64,000 nt of DNA, from positions 4,092,001 to 4,156,000 of the forward strand of contig OZ218950.1 in NCBI GenBank assembly GCA_965112735.1, given 5' to 3'. Made by a program: the position numbers and the translations under genes. Shown in pieces: positions 48,395 through 59,822 of the stretch; the first letter of the stretch is position 1; every line of letters starts with the position of its first letter. A model generated the notes under the pieces. That model was not told the DNA's origin, ran no database searches, and worked only from the letters and a program-made list of their open reading frames with translations. The stretch is from Phaeosaccion multiseriatum (Eukaryota > Ochrophyta, other classes).

Positions 48395-48838
48395 ATGGAG
48401 GATATAGGGAAGGCCGTGGGCCTCAGCGACACTGAGGTGTGGGCGATTTCAGTCATCCTTGTCACTCTTTCGGCCATTACTCTTGTCGTCCTGTACAGGT
48501 GAGCTGTTGGTGTCCCCCGAGCTTTGCTTCCTTCTTCCTTTGTCGACCGCCCCCCCCCCCGATACTCACACATGCATTGAATCGCGTGCCCGATGTCCGT
48601 GTGATGTTCTCGCAGGATCTGGTTCGGCTATAGAGGCTTGGGCATTGGGAAGGGATACTTTAGTAAGGCGCATCGAGGGGTGGGGAGATTTGCGTACGAC
48701 AATCTCGATGAGCCCAGCGGCTCTGACACTGCTCTAGAAATGACGGACCTCAGTGACAAGCCGAACCCATTGGTGTGGGGCGGAAGGGAAGATGAAAGCG
48801 GTCACTTGTGTGATGTCCTCCTGCCGCAAGGCTACTGA
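48395..48838 (+). CDS. Small single-pass membrane protein (unknown)
   Basis: Exons 48395-48498 and 48616-48838 join in phase 2 (TACAG|GTGAGC, TCGCAG|GATC) to give 108 residues. The first 15 residues are acidic and neutral (MEDIGKAVGLSDTE). A single hydrophobic helix follows (WAISVILVTLSAITLVVLY, about 16-34). An aromatic and basic juxtamembrane stretch comes next (IWFGYRGLGIGKGYFSKAHR), then an acidic soluble tail. The lack of a separate signal sequence suggests a signal-anchor topology. No family is recognised. The head-to-head arrangement with WDR90 raises the possibility of co-expression in flagellated cells, which is inference only. The clean splice and helix make it a likely real gene. 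Confidence 0.68.
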
Positions 48839-51110
48839 GAGGCGCTTGGGCATTGGCATTACAAAGCTGGACAAGACAGACACTCACAATCCTTATCTAG
48901 GGTCAGTCTTATATGCTGCGGGATGTAGGTAGCAGCAGTTGCGAGAAGGGGGGGCGTTCATTGGCGAGGGTGGAGGAGGCCACCAGAAGCCGAGTTTTCC
49001 CATCTCTCCACAGAGGCATCTGCGGAAGAGGGCGGTGATTGCGATGGCACGCTCTGTGAAGAAGGGGGACATGCGTGTATGTCGCATCGTAGGGCAAATC
49101 CCGACGAGGTGAGCTCTCCTTTCGGCGAAGCTATTGGACTATGCAGGTGCCTTCCAGGGTCTTTTCTTTCCTCAACTACAGAGTCCTAGTACTGACAGCT
49201 GCGGCGGGCTAGTAGGTACACCCGCTCCCTGTCATAAGGCTGCCCTACGGACAGCAAGCAGCGAGCAAACTATCGCAATGCTTACTTTCTTTGAGCGGAG
49301 CTGGACGCCGAAGAGAGACCTTTGAAAGGCGGCACTGCTGACTGCCTGGAGAGGACTGCTGCGAATGCTCCCTATTGCCAGTGAGAAAGGAGGAGCCGCC
49401 GGAACAGTTTGTGAGATAGAGCAGGCCTGGCAAAAATGATGCATTGAGTAGTTGCCGGAGCTGATTGCTTGCCAGAAGGCCGGAGGGGGCGGGCCCTGGA
49501 AGAGGAGAGACGGACACAACCCAGTCTTTGCGGTCCGGGAGCATTCGTTACGTGCAAGAGCGAGATGTAAGGGGCGGATGAGTGAAGAGTAGCGAGTTGG
49601 TTGCCGGCAGCGTTTGGGCCCTTGGGAAAGTTCGGTACGCAGCTACTTGGTAGGGGATGGGGAAGGAGACGAACGAAGAGCTCTCCTGAGTCATCGTCGG
49701 GTGTAGCTCAACAGAAGCGCACAGGTGTATTCGTGGACAGGAGTCCTGTGGTCATCTCGGCCAGCCCCGAGGCTCCCGGGCAGGCACTCTACACGCTCTG
49801 GCACACCCCTTCCCTCCCCCAGTCTGTCTGGGGTGATCCGGACCGTCAGTAATGAAGCTCCGATCATTCACATATAACCTAACCTCTTTACCCCACACAC
49901 TTGTGGAATCTAACAGATCAGTCGGTGCCTCTATTTCTCTATGGCTGCCGCCTCTCATCCTCTCGCCTCCCCAGCCATGCTCATGCTGTATCATCAACTG
50001 CTGCTTTTCCTCGGCTGTCCGTAGCTCAGCAGGCTGCCCGCCTCTCCTGCCCATCAGCACCTCTACCGCGCCTGGGGGGGTCCGTGAGAGCTCACCTGAC
50101 CCCAACCTACGCACTCGCCTGAGGCGTGCTCCTCCTCCTCCTCCACCACCACCACCACCACCACCTCCTCCTCCTCCTCCTCCTCCTCCTCCTCTCCCTC
50201 TTGTGCGTTGTCTGCCGCGACCACTCATCAATGAGACGATGCGACATGCTGCATCACTGTCACTCAGCGCCGGTAGCAAGACCATGGCAAGAGAGAAGGA
50301 ATGCAGCAGCACTCAACTGCAAGAGAGAACCGAAGCCCAACGGGAGGGATGGAAACGCTCCCGTCTCTGCCTCTACAAGAGATGTCTGGTGACGGCGCCG
50401 GCTCGCTGAGTGATACTTCTCTCCTTTGTGGCTGGGCTGGGCCCTTCTGATCGCGCTCCCTCGTGCCTTCCCTCTTGCCCCTTGTTCCCAAGAGGCTTTA
50501 ATCGGTCGGCGCTGCTGCTCCCCGCCCCCGCCCCCCACTTACCCCGCAGCACGCCAACAAGAAGCAGAGATGGAATGGCATGCCCCCTTGCCACTCTGTA
50601 TCCCTCGTTCTTTCCCGTCATCCTTCACCACCGAGGGTAGGACAGCACGTGCATGAAGAGGGCAGGCTGGGGGGGGGGGGGGGTGGAGGGCAGACCACAC
50701 GGGTAGCGAGCAGATTCCTCCGGGGGACTTGCACCCACACCCTCTTCCTTCAGTAAGGCGGTTGGGCGGGGGTGTCTAAGGCAGTGATCGAAGGACGACT
50801 TCCTCGCGTTGTGCAGTACGTGGGCACCGCAGACCCTCGCTTCACACCCTGTCGGTACCCTTGGATGATGTCTCCCTCGGCAGTGCCCTCGCCGCCTGGC
50901 CCAAGGCAGACAGGCAGACAGGTGGAAAGGGGGAAGAGAAGGGCCACAAGACAACAGAGACCCGCCCCTGGTCGTGCTCCGCGAACCGTCAGCTGCCATT
51001 CCCCTCCAATGCCTCGGCCTCAAATGTGCCGGTCTGACTGATGGAGGGTCCGACCCACCGATTCACCGCCCCTCTTGCCATCAGCTGTCATCCCGCCCTT
51101 GGCGGGAACC
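48839..51110. other. 2.3-kb region without a convincing gene
   Basis: This region lies between the small membrane-protein gene and the 3' end of the fibrillin gene. It holds a (TCC/ACC)n tract (50124-50206), a 16-G run near 50667 and one copy of the TATCA(C/T)CAACTG motif (49984-50005). A minus-strand frame at 49752-50228 (MSGRGRQRTRG followed by poly-Gly) is open for 158 codons but is mostly repeat-derived, and I do not call it. No RNA gene was identified by eye. Confidence 0.5.
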
Positions 51111-52991
51111 TCACGACGCAGTGCAGCGTGTGCTGACGTACGTGGACAAGTCTGCAGCACGAATGATCCACAGAGTCTCGTCGCCTGCGCAGCCATGCGG
51201 ATGAGGAACACACAGCAATGGAGGGGAGAGGGAGGGGAGGGGAGGGAAGGAGGGAGGGAGGGAGGGAGAGAGGGTCACAGGCAGGGGGCGTATATCTGGA
51301 GCACAGTACAGCAGTGCAAAGTACATCTCCAAACGCTTCCCCTTCCTTTCTCACTCACTCACTCACTGGCTGACTCACTGACTCACTGACTCACTGACTC
51401 ACTCCTCTGACCCCTGACCTACTCACAATACACAGTGTCGAAGAAGCCGGTCCTCTGTGCGAAGAAAGGAAAGGGGATGCGGAAAGGCGGTGCAAACTTC
51501 ATCACTTCAAAGCCCGCCAGCGCCTGTGCGTGTGGCAGGGGGAGAGGGAGAAGACGGTTACGGGTCCGGGGACGGTAAGTGCAATTACAGGGGCAGGGAG
51601 ATTCATTCACAACAGAAGAGAAAGGGCCTTCGGTGAGCCAGGAAGGAAGGGGAAAGCACGCCTTCTTCCTGCCTCCATCCCACGTCAGGACACCTGCCCT
51701 CGCATAGCACGGCTTGCTAGACCCCGGCCTCTGCCCCACCGACCTTGGGCTGGAAGGTGATGCCCTTGACCGTCCGTTGTATGCGCGTGCCGGACTCCAC
51801 CCTTCCCCTCAGCTCGATGACGCAGAGAGTGCTCGAACCTCGACCTCGCAAGGGGGAGCGCGGCAACAGCGGCAGGCCCAGGCGAGCAGCGACGGCCCCT
51901 GGCCCCGAGGGGGGAAGCAGCTCGATTGTGTTGGTGATGCTGCGAGCGTCAGTGCTGACTTCTTGGAAGATGGGGCCGAGGGTGAAGCCTGGGGCGAGAG
52001 CGAGGGCGACAACATCTGCGGCGTCCGTCCACAAAAGCTCCCACTTGCCAGCCACGAGGGACGTCCCAGTCTTGAAGCCTCTGCAAGCCACAGGGGAGGG
52101 AGGTTGTACGTGTTGTCATTAAGTCAGGTAGTGGAGGTAGTTGGTTATTACACAGGTGGTGCATTTGAGGGGATGGCGAGAGTTGGCACGCAAGCGCCGT
52201 TATTTGATACGGAGAGGGAGGTGAGGTGATGTCGTTTCCTTCTCCTTCTCGTTGTCTGGTGGTATGTACGATAGTGTTGGAGAGGAGGGGGAGGTAGCGT
52301 GAAATCCACGGCACTGACAGGACCTCTCGACACCTCTCCACCCCTCTTCATCTCCACCTCACCAATGCTTTCAGTCTATACACGATCGATACCTGCAGGG
52401 CTCCGGGATGGGGTTTTCCTGCACGAGCTTGTCGATGGTGCGCTTTATCCGGACCTTCTTCGCGGGACTGCCGCTTAGGCCCTGCTTCAGATCACTCGCT
52501 GCAGGGGAGTGAAAGAGGAAAGTAGAAAGGGAGGGTGTGTCTCAATCGGGCTAGCAGAAGGAGAGTCGCGACAACATATTCGCTCGTGCATAGAGCAGAG
52601 ACGTTTGTCAAAGGAGCACCCAACCCCCGCAAACCGCACCTTCAGAGATTAAGCGCTGCTTAAGGATCGTCGCCCTCCTGCGGCGCTCTCGTTCCTCCTT
52701 TTCTAGCAATATTCTTTCTGCTTCAATTTCCATGTCTGTCATGTATACATCCTCCTCGGCATCCCAATCGAGCGGGGTCTTCGCAAGACGGCTAGCCCTC
52801 CTTTTCTGGCGATGACGGGGCCCGCTGAAGCTGTCGCGCCCTCTCACTCCTGTACGAATACTGCCGAGGACTTTGCAAACTACATTCGCTCCTCCTATTC
52901 TCTCTCCTCGGTGCATGGGACCAACTGCAAAGCCCTCCACGCTTACTAGAGGAAGTATAGCTACGAGAGGAAGCAGGCAGGAAGAGAACAT
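51111..52991 (-). CDS. Plastid lipid-associated protein / fibrillin (PAP family)
   Basis: Exons 52640-52991, 52393-52498, 51744-52080, 51427-51523 and 51111-51184, with phases 1, 2, 0 and 1, give 321 residues. The ATG at 52991 starts a signal peptide, MFSSCLLPLVAILPLVSVEG, followed by FAVGP. Phe at +1 matches the bipartite targeting signal of stramenopile plastids. An Arg/Lys-rich and then acidic linker leads to the PAP domain: KRTIDKLVQENPIPEP, VAGKWELLWTDAA (the 'l.GkWellytt' hallmark), GPIFQEVSTDARSITNTIEL, and near the C-terminus VYCDETLWIIRAADLSTYV, matching 'YlDe.lRIsRG..g.lfVl'. Fibrillins bind lipids at plastoglobules and thylakoids. An upstream in-frame ATG exists but would bury the signal peptide. 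A GTACGT near the end could be a further donor; the in-frame stop at 51111 is preferred. Confidence 0.85.
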
Positions 52992-53431
52992 CTCAGTCCC
53001 AGACAATCCAGAGAAGAGCAAAGGAGGGGCTATTTGGGGTGTGAGCACCTCCGTTTGGACAAAAGCACAGGACCTGTTTATGATAATCGGATAGTTAAGT
53101 GCCATCTGAGTGAAATTGGGGACATACAGGCCCAAACAAGGTCAGGCCAAAAAAAAAAAAAAAAAAAAAAAAACGCTTTTTCATTTGTCGAACAAAACAA
53201 GCGCAGGAACAAAACGCAGGAGGCGCAAGTTTCTTCTTCTTCTCGCGCTGCCGTAGTCTAAACCAGTCGGTACATAAGCGATGTGATGATGGTCTATGGG
53301 TTTATGGCCTACTACCAAACACTGTAGGGTGGTGGTCTGTATGGCCTGCCTACATACCGTACGTGGCCGGGCCCAGGTACAATGGCAGCCCCTCAATTGA
53401 AGCGCTTTGGCAGTAAGGCAAGTCACAGACA
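52992..53431. other. Intergenic between fibrillin and SAM-domain gene
   Basis: 440 bp with a 23-24-nt poly-A run on plus (53150-53173), i.e. poly-T on the coding strand of both flanking genes. It contains the 5' flank of fibrillin and the 3' flank of the SAM gene. Confidence 0.6.
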
Positions 53432-55459
53432 TTAGGAGCCAGCGGGTAAACCATCCTTCAAAGAAGAGCCTTCGCGCACCAGCAGAAGCCGATCCAGCTC
53501 GCCTCTGAGCGCCGCGTACAGCGTCTTCCTCTCCTCGTTCATGGCTGTGACAGTCGCAATGTACTCGCACACGTCTTCGTACCTCTCCCTCCGGAACACG
53601 AACGCATCCCCATCCTCCGCCTGGCCCGAGCCCGAGGCGAGGTGGTCGCTGCTTTCCATGCAACTGTCTTGGCGGTTGCCCGCCAAGGCGAACTCCTTGG
53701 ACACTGTCTCCAGGTCCAGCTGGAAGGAACGCTGATGCGCTGCGATTACCGCGTGGGCCGCCCGCTCCTTCGCATTCAACGTCTGCTGCTGCCGCTGCTG
53801 CTGCCCCGACTCCCCTCGGCCTCCTGCCCTCGTTGTGCCCTTCGGGCCGCTCCTGGAAGAGCTGCTGCTGGTAATCCTGCGGCTCGAGTCCTTCTTCAGA
53901 AAAGCGCCCGCTGTTTTCGCCCGCCGATGCTGCTGCTGGTGGCCTCCTGCTCCTCCTCCTGCCCTGCCAATGGACGAGTCATCAGGGCTGCTTCTACTCT
54001 TCTTGGACGCAGACATGCCGGAACTTGACGAGGGGTCTTTCCGAGGAGTGAGCGGCTTGCGCACGAGCCGGCTGTGACTCATATAGTCGCTGCCCCTGCT
54101 GCTGCCGGCGTCGTTGATGCTGTCTGCTTCACTCCCTAGAGCCCCTACCGACAATCGCAAGGGAGATACCACCGCGCTTGCCGTCGAGGCACGATGGTGC
54201 TGCTGCCTGGGCTGCTGCTTTGAGAGAGACGGTCGACGGGAGGAGGAGGAAACGCGCTCCGTAGGAGCGCTAGAGAAGGAAGATATGGCGGATGCCAGAG
54301 AGTGAGTGGGCGATGATGCCGGGGCAGAAGCCCCCCCCAGCCTGGACGACGGAGGCGATGCCGATGCGAGAGCTAGCGCCTTGTCCCTCTTTCCCCCCTC
54401 ACCCCTCCGGCTGCTGCTGCTGCCTCTGGTGGTGTTCATCGTCCTTGCCGCTTGGTGGTCAGAGCTGTGGATCGGCGGAGTACACAGGCCTAGGCCACTG
54501 CGTTCCTCAGTGCTGCCAGGAGGGGTTTTGTTGCCCATGCTGTTGCGGCTGTTCACCCTCTGCAGTACGGCCTGAGACTGAGCGGATCTGCGCCGAAGGC
54601 GGTCTCTTCTATGATTGCCACTGTTCGGAGTGCTCACTGCTGCTGCTTGTGCTGTACCCGAGGAGGGCGTTGCCTTGGGGTGCTCCACTGGCCGCTGCTG
54701 CTCCTGCCCAAAGATTGGCGACACCGCCAGAGTTCTTGTACTTGTTGGCGTTTGAGAATCATCAGCGACAGCCGGGGCCAAGCGGCGTCGAGAGGGGCTC
54801 GACTGACTGCTGCTGCTCCCTGTCACACTTTCTGTCTCCTCCTCTTTGCGCACTTTCCCGTCGCGGCGGCGGCGACGGTTGCTGCTACTGCTGCTGCTGC
54901 TGTTGCCGTTCCTTGGCCTGTCCTTGAGGGCTTCCTCCGTGAGCTCCGTCGTTGCTGGCCACGCCTTTGAGGCAGTCGCTGATGACACGGGGGAGTGTCC
55001 CAGAGGCGCACGCCGCAAGACGTGGAAGGGCTGCTCTGCGGTAGAAGCGTCACATCTGTCCGTATCACCATCGCCCGCAGGCCTAAACTCGTCTTCCTGT
55101 TGCGGCGCCCTCACATCCTCGATGGGGCGGCCTGCTCCCTCAGCGGCGGGACTTCCCCTGCTGGTGGTGCTCCTGCTGCTGCCGCTGTCGCTGCTGCCGC
55201 GTCTCCGCTGATCCTTCTGCTTCTTCTTCTTCTTGCTGTCGACAGCAAGCTTAATCCTCTGGACCAAATAAAATAGCTTCTTCCTCTCCCCACTATCCTT
55301 CACCCCCAGACACTCAAAGTCCTCGAGGGTGAGGGCCGCCACTTTGGCTGGGGTGGTCACAGAGTGGGCAAGAAAGGCGGGCACGGCATAAGTGAGGCCG
55401 ATGGACTCCAGCCAGATCCGGACTTGTTCCTTCTGTCGCAAGGTCGTTCCACCCCCCAT
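53432..55459 (-). CDS. SAM-domain protein with long disordered Ser-rich region
   Basis: A single exon of 675 codons from ATG at 55459; the frame is open a few codons upstream without a better ATG. Residues 10-72 form a SAM domain: VRIWLESIGLTYAVPAFLAH, LTLEDFECLGVKDSGERKKL, then LFYLVQRIKLA. This resembles the SAM domain placed before the motor in some kinesin-13/KIF24-like proteins, but no kinesin motor is present. About 480 residues of Ser/Arg/Gln-rich, probably disordered sequence follow. The last 130 residues are helical (FQLDLETVSKEFALAGN, RERYEDVCEYIATVTAMNEE, LYAALRGELDRLL) and may form a coiled coil. SAM domains mediate oligomerisation. A scaffold role is plausible; the partner is unknown. 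Confidence 0.82.
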   Translation of the reverse strand: MGGGTTLRQKEQVRIWLESIGLTYAVPAFLAHSVTTPAKVAALTLEDFECLGVKDSGERKKLFYLVQRIKLAVDSKKKKKQKDQRRRGSSDSGSSRSTTSRGSPAAEGAGRPIEDVRAPQQEDEFRPAGDGDTDRCDASTAEQPFHVLRRAPLGHSPVSSATASKAWPATTELTEEALKDRPRNGNSSSSSSSNRRRRRDGKVRKEEETESVTGSSSSQSSPSRRRLAPAVADDSQTPTSTRTLAVSPIFGQEQQRPVEHPKATPSSGTAQAAAVSTPNSGNHRRDRLRRRSAQSQAVLQRVNSRNSMGNKTPPGSTEERSGLGLCTPPIHSSDHQAARTMNTTRGSSSSRRGEGGKRDKALALASASPPSSRLGGASAPASSPTHSLASAISSFSSAPTERVSSSSRRPSLSKQQPRQQHHRASTASAVVSPLRLSVGALGSEADSINDAGSSRGSDYMSHSRLVRKPLTPRKDPSSSSGMSASKKSRSSPDDSSIGRAGGGAGGHQQQHRRAKTAGAFLKKDSSRRITSSSSSRSGPKGTTRAGGRGESGQQQRQQQTLNAKERAAHAVIAAHQRSFQLDLETVSKEFALAGNRQDSCMESSDHLASGSGQAEDGDAFVFRRERYEDVCEYIATVTAMNEERKTLYAALRGELDRLLLVREGSSLKDGLPAGS

Positions 55460-56310
55460 TGCTCTTGGTCCCCTCCAATCCAATCTGGGCAGCTACACGA
55501 CACCTTCCTTGGCTCTCGTCAGGACAGCTCCGGCATGAGGGCCAGCTTCCCCATCAATCCTCTCCTGATTCTCCTGTTGCTGCTCCTTCTTCTGCAGACC
55601 TGTTGCTGCTTCCGCTGAAGAGGTCAGAGAGTGAAGAGGCTTCAGTAACGTAATGTTTAAGGATGGGGTTTCCCAGCCTAAAACAACTCCATGCCAAAGT
55701 CACTGAGACTCTATCAGACTCAAACCAACAGCAGTAGGGCTCTTCTACCCGGCAGAACACTGTCGGTGGTGGAGGGAGCAAAGAACTCCAATACTAAATA
55801 CCAAACAAACACCCAAACATCATCGTTTGGATTTTTGGCCAAACAAACTGAAACTGAAACTCGCCATCAATCATCTCATGTCCCAGTGGCATATTTTTTG
55901 ACAAAAGAAAAAATTCCTCATTGCGCCCCCCCAGAGGACTATTGCTCCCTTTTGGTGCAGCCAGTGGACCTGCTCTGCTGATCTATAGACTCAGTGCAGC
56001 TGCTGTGGCAGAGAGAGCCATTACTTGCGAAGGTGGGTCACGAAAACGCCGGCGGAATAGCTCAAAAAAGACCCGAGGAGCTGGTAGGAGAGAGAGGGAA
56101 AGAAAAGGGGGAGAAGATGAAGCCAGTGGAGTGACCTAAAAATTTGAGAAGATGATGCGAGGTCTGACCCTCATTGCCCTCTTCCCCGTCGGGTGTCCGC
56201 CATTGTCGAATACCTTCCTTCAATCCTTTTGTGTGTGTTGTGACACCCTTTCCCTTTCTCTCCCTAATGCTCCCTGTGGTACAGGCGCTTCATAAGTGGC
56301 GACGAGTTCC
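55460..56310. promoter_or_regulatory. Divergent intergenic region, SAM protein (-) / GH1 (+)
   Basis: 851 bp between start codons. The sequence is AT-richer than the flanking genes (55780-55920) and free of long repeats. No additional gene or defined promoter element was recognised. Confidence 0.5.
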
Positions 56311-56960
56311 ATGACGAGATGTGCGTTTCCCGCGGCGTGGGTGCTTTCCCTGCTGCTGCTCATACAGCAGCAGCAGCAGCAGCAGCAAGGGGTGGTACAG
56401 GCGAGGCGGCAAGACATCATTGACCTCATCCCTGACGACTTTGTTTGGGGCTTCGCGAACTCCGCCTTTCAAGTGGAGGGAAACCTCGAAGAAGGTCGGT
56501 CCACAAAGGCGGTGCTTTTTTTACGCTTTCCTTGCGCGTGACTCTTTCGAAGCTCTGCTCGCCGGATTCCCTCTGACACCCCGCGGCCACCCTCGTTTGC
56601 TTCCCTTCACATGTAGTGGGGGAATAGCATGTAGTCTGGCCATTCCCCCCGTTCCCCTTTCTCGGAGCTCACGATTCTCCCCTGACTCACATCAGCCTCC
56701 TCCTCCTCCTCCTCCTCCTCCTCCCGACCCTCTCTTGTCCCCTTACTGCCCTCCACCCACCGCCCTGTCCCCCCTCCTCCGCAGACGGTCGCGTACCGTC
56801 CATTTGGGACACATTCCTGGACACGAGGGGAGACGAGGTCTGCGATGCCGTAACGCCGAACATCGTCACGCCTACCACCTCTGCTGATTTCTACACCAGA
56901 TACCAGGAGGACATTGACGACATGGCAGCCATGGTGTGTGCGTGTGTGCGCGTGTGTGCG

Positions 56961-57027
<67 letters not shown>

Positions 57028-59023
57028 TCGTGTGTGTGCGTGTCAGTGTGTGTGTGTGGAGGGGAGGGTGGGTGGGTGGAGAACGCCCACCGTCTAGGCA
57101 GATACGAGAGTGGAGTAGTACGGGAATGCAATTCATCCCCTGCATTTGACGAAGGAGTTGGAGCCCCTCTTTACCCCGCCTCTCCCTGCCCCCCCCCCCC
57201 TCTGTGCCTTAAGGGTATGGATGTGTTTCGCTTCAGTATCTCGTGGGGTCGTGTGATGGGAGAAGGCAACAGCGTTAACCAAGGTGAGCCGCTCTTCCTC
57301 CTCCTCCTCCTCTTCTTCTTCTTCTTCTTCTTCTTCTTCTTCTTCTCTTTCTCTTCCTTCTCCTCTTCCTCTTCTGTGGAGCCTGCCCATGTGGCTCAAG
57401 CGTGCATGTTATGTTCTGTGCCACTTTGTACCTCCCCTCCCCCCCCCCCTTGCACTGCAATGCAGCTGGCGTGGCCCACTACGATGACGTCATCGACGCC
57501 TGCATCTCGGCCGGTCTTACCCCATACGTGACGCTGTACCACTGGGACTTGCCCGAGTGGCTCAGTGACGGCGCGGGGTATGGCTGGACCAACAACGACA
57601 TCGTTGACTTCTTCGTGGAGTATGCAGACTTGTGCTTTGAGAGCTTTGGAGACAGAGTCAAGCACTGGATTACTTTCAACGAGCCCGCTACCTTCATCCA
57701 CCTCGGGTGAGTTTGTGAGGGAGTGGAGGGAAGGAGACAGTGAGTGAGTGAGTGCGTGAGTGAGGGTGGAGGGGAGGAGGCAGTGGGAGAGTGAGTGAAT
57801 GAGTGATTAGTGAGTGAATGAGTGAAGCGAGTTAGCGAGTGGCGTCCCAGGGTCCACCCCCCTCACACCATTTCCCGTAACCTCTTTCAGATGAGCCGAA
57901 CCGGAGTGCCACACACACACACACACACACGTACACACACAACACACGTCACACCTGTTACCCTCCTTGCATCTCTATACTCTCTCTGATCCCCCCCCCT
58001 ACGTCCCTGCCGGCTTGCTTTGCCTGCCTCCCTTCCTCCCTCTCTCGCATCCATCCATCCATCCAGCTACTCAAGCGGCTTCTTCCCCCCGGGCATCAGC
58101 GGGGAGGCCATCCCTGCAGGCCACAACATGCTGTTGGCGCACGCTCATGCTGTGGACTCGCTCCGTACTAACTTCGCCTCGCAGAACGCGCAAGTGTCGC
58201 TGGTGCTGGGGAGTGACTTTTCGTACCCGCAGGACAGAACGAAAGACTCGGACTGGTGAGTGAGTGAGTGAATGCGTGCGTGAGTGAGTGCGTGAGTGAG
58301 TGAGTGAGTGAGTGAGTGAGTGAGTGAGTGAGTGAGTCGAGGGAATGCGTGATTGAGTGAGGGAGTGAGTGGGGAGGGGGGGAGAAGGGGGCGGGGCTCT
58401 AAGGGCTTTAAGTCTCAAGTTACGTGCGTGTCTCCCCTCCCCCCTTGTCTTGTACCGTAGTGTCTTACCAAACCTGACCGTACCCTGACCATACCTGCAT
58501 GTTCGATGCCAATGCTATGTACAGGACGGCTGCTGAGACCAACATGGTATGGGGACTAGGCTGGTTCGCCGACCCGCTCTACACTGGCACATACCCGCAG
58601 GTACGTTAAGGGTATTGGAGAACAACGGCCTTACGTTACATGGCAGGCAGTCGCTACGTGTGTTCTCAAGTGTAGTCTATTGACAGCCCCTTCGCTCTTC
58701 GCTTGCTTTCATTGGTACTAACCCTCTCTCTCTCTCTCTTTCTCCCTTTATCTCTTCCCTTTCTCTCTTCCCTTAGCTCATGAAGGAGAGTCTCGGCGAC
58801 AGGCTGCCCGACTTCTCCGCCGAGGAGATGGAGCTTCTCAAGGGTTCAACGGACTACTTCGCCTTGAATCATTACACTTCGCAGTACGCATATGTCGGCA
58901 CCGTGGACAATGACAGAGACGGGGAGCCGGACACCATCAGCACGCCGTACGACACGGATGGGAATGCCATCGGCCTCCAGTCAGGTGGGTGGTATGAGAA
59001 GTCGTTAGAGAGAGAAAGAACCA

Positions 59024-59061
<38 letters not shown>

Positions 59062-59774
59062 TGTTGTCTTGTGTCCATTGCCCATTTGCTCCCCTCCCCG
59101 TCTCTCTCCTCTGTGTGCCGATGTGTGCCGAAGTCGCAAAGACCCGTCTGTTCCTTTACCGAGCGAGGGGGCGAGGGGGTGTCTAGGGACACGCACACCC
59201 TCCCAGAGAGAGAGAGAGCAGTTGTTGACGGCCGCCACTTGCTTGTCGCGTCCGCTCCACGTATGGCTTGCATTGCTCGCATTCATTAATCACTTTGCTT
59301 GCTTGCGTGCTTGCTTGTCTGCTTGCTTGCCTCGTTTCGTTTCCATCCGGCACGGACTACTTGACTTGACTATGTTGGATACCTCAGGGGCGGGGTGGCT
59401 GTTTGTGGCTCCGGATGGCTTCAAGGACCTGCTCATCTGGGTCACGAATCGGTCAGTCATGAATGAGCTTCCGCGCTGCCAGTACGAAGGCGCCTCACAA
59501 GCGGGCGATGCCTACAGCTTCACAACACATGCCTGCCGTCCTCCTCCTCCTCCTCCTCCTCCTCCTCCTCCTCCTCCTCCTCCTCCTCCTCCCTCCTCCT
59601 TCCCCTCCTCTCTTCCTCGTGCTGCTGCTGCTGCTGCTGCTGCTGATGTGACATAGATAGACGGGTAGAGGTGTGTCCCTCCTGTTGCTTCCTTCCCGTC
59701 CGCATCGTCCTCATCGTGCTCATCCTCATCCGCCACGTCACCTCTCCCCTTCCCCCTCATCACACACACACACA

Positions 59775-59822
<48 letters not shown>

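Noticed and set aside
49752-50228. Minus-strand frame MSGRGRQRTRG with poly-Gly (158 codons)
   Set aside because: Most of it is a GGA/GGT repeat and the rest has no recognisable fold or clean splice sites; left as possible but unsupported.
53150-53173. Poly-A run as evidence of a retroposed gene
   Set aside because: There is no gene body with target-site duplications upstream; it is a plain homopolymer between two minus-strand genes.
53432-55459. Kinesin-13 annotation for the SAM-domain protein
   Set aside because: The SAM resembles that of KIF24-like kinesins, but no P-loop, switch or other motor motif occurs in the 675 residues.
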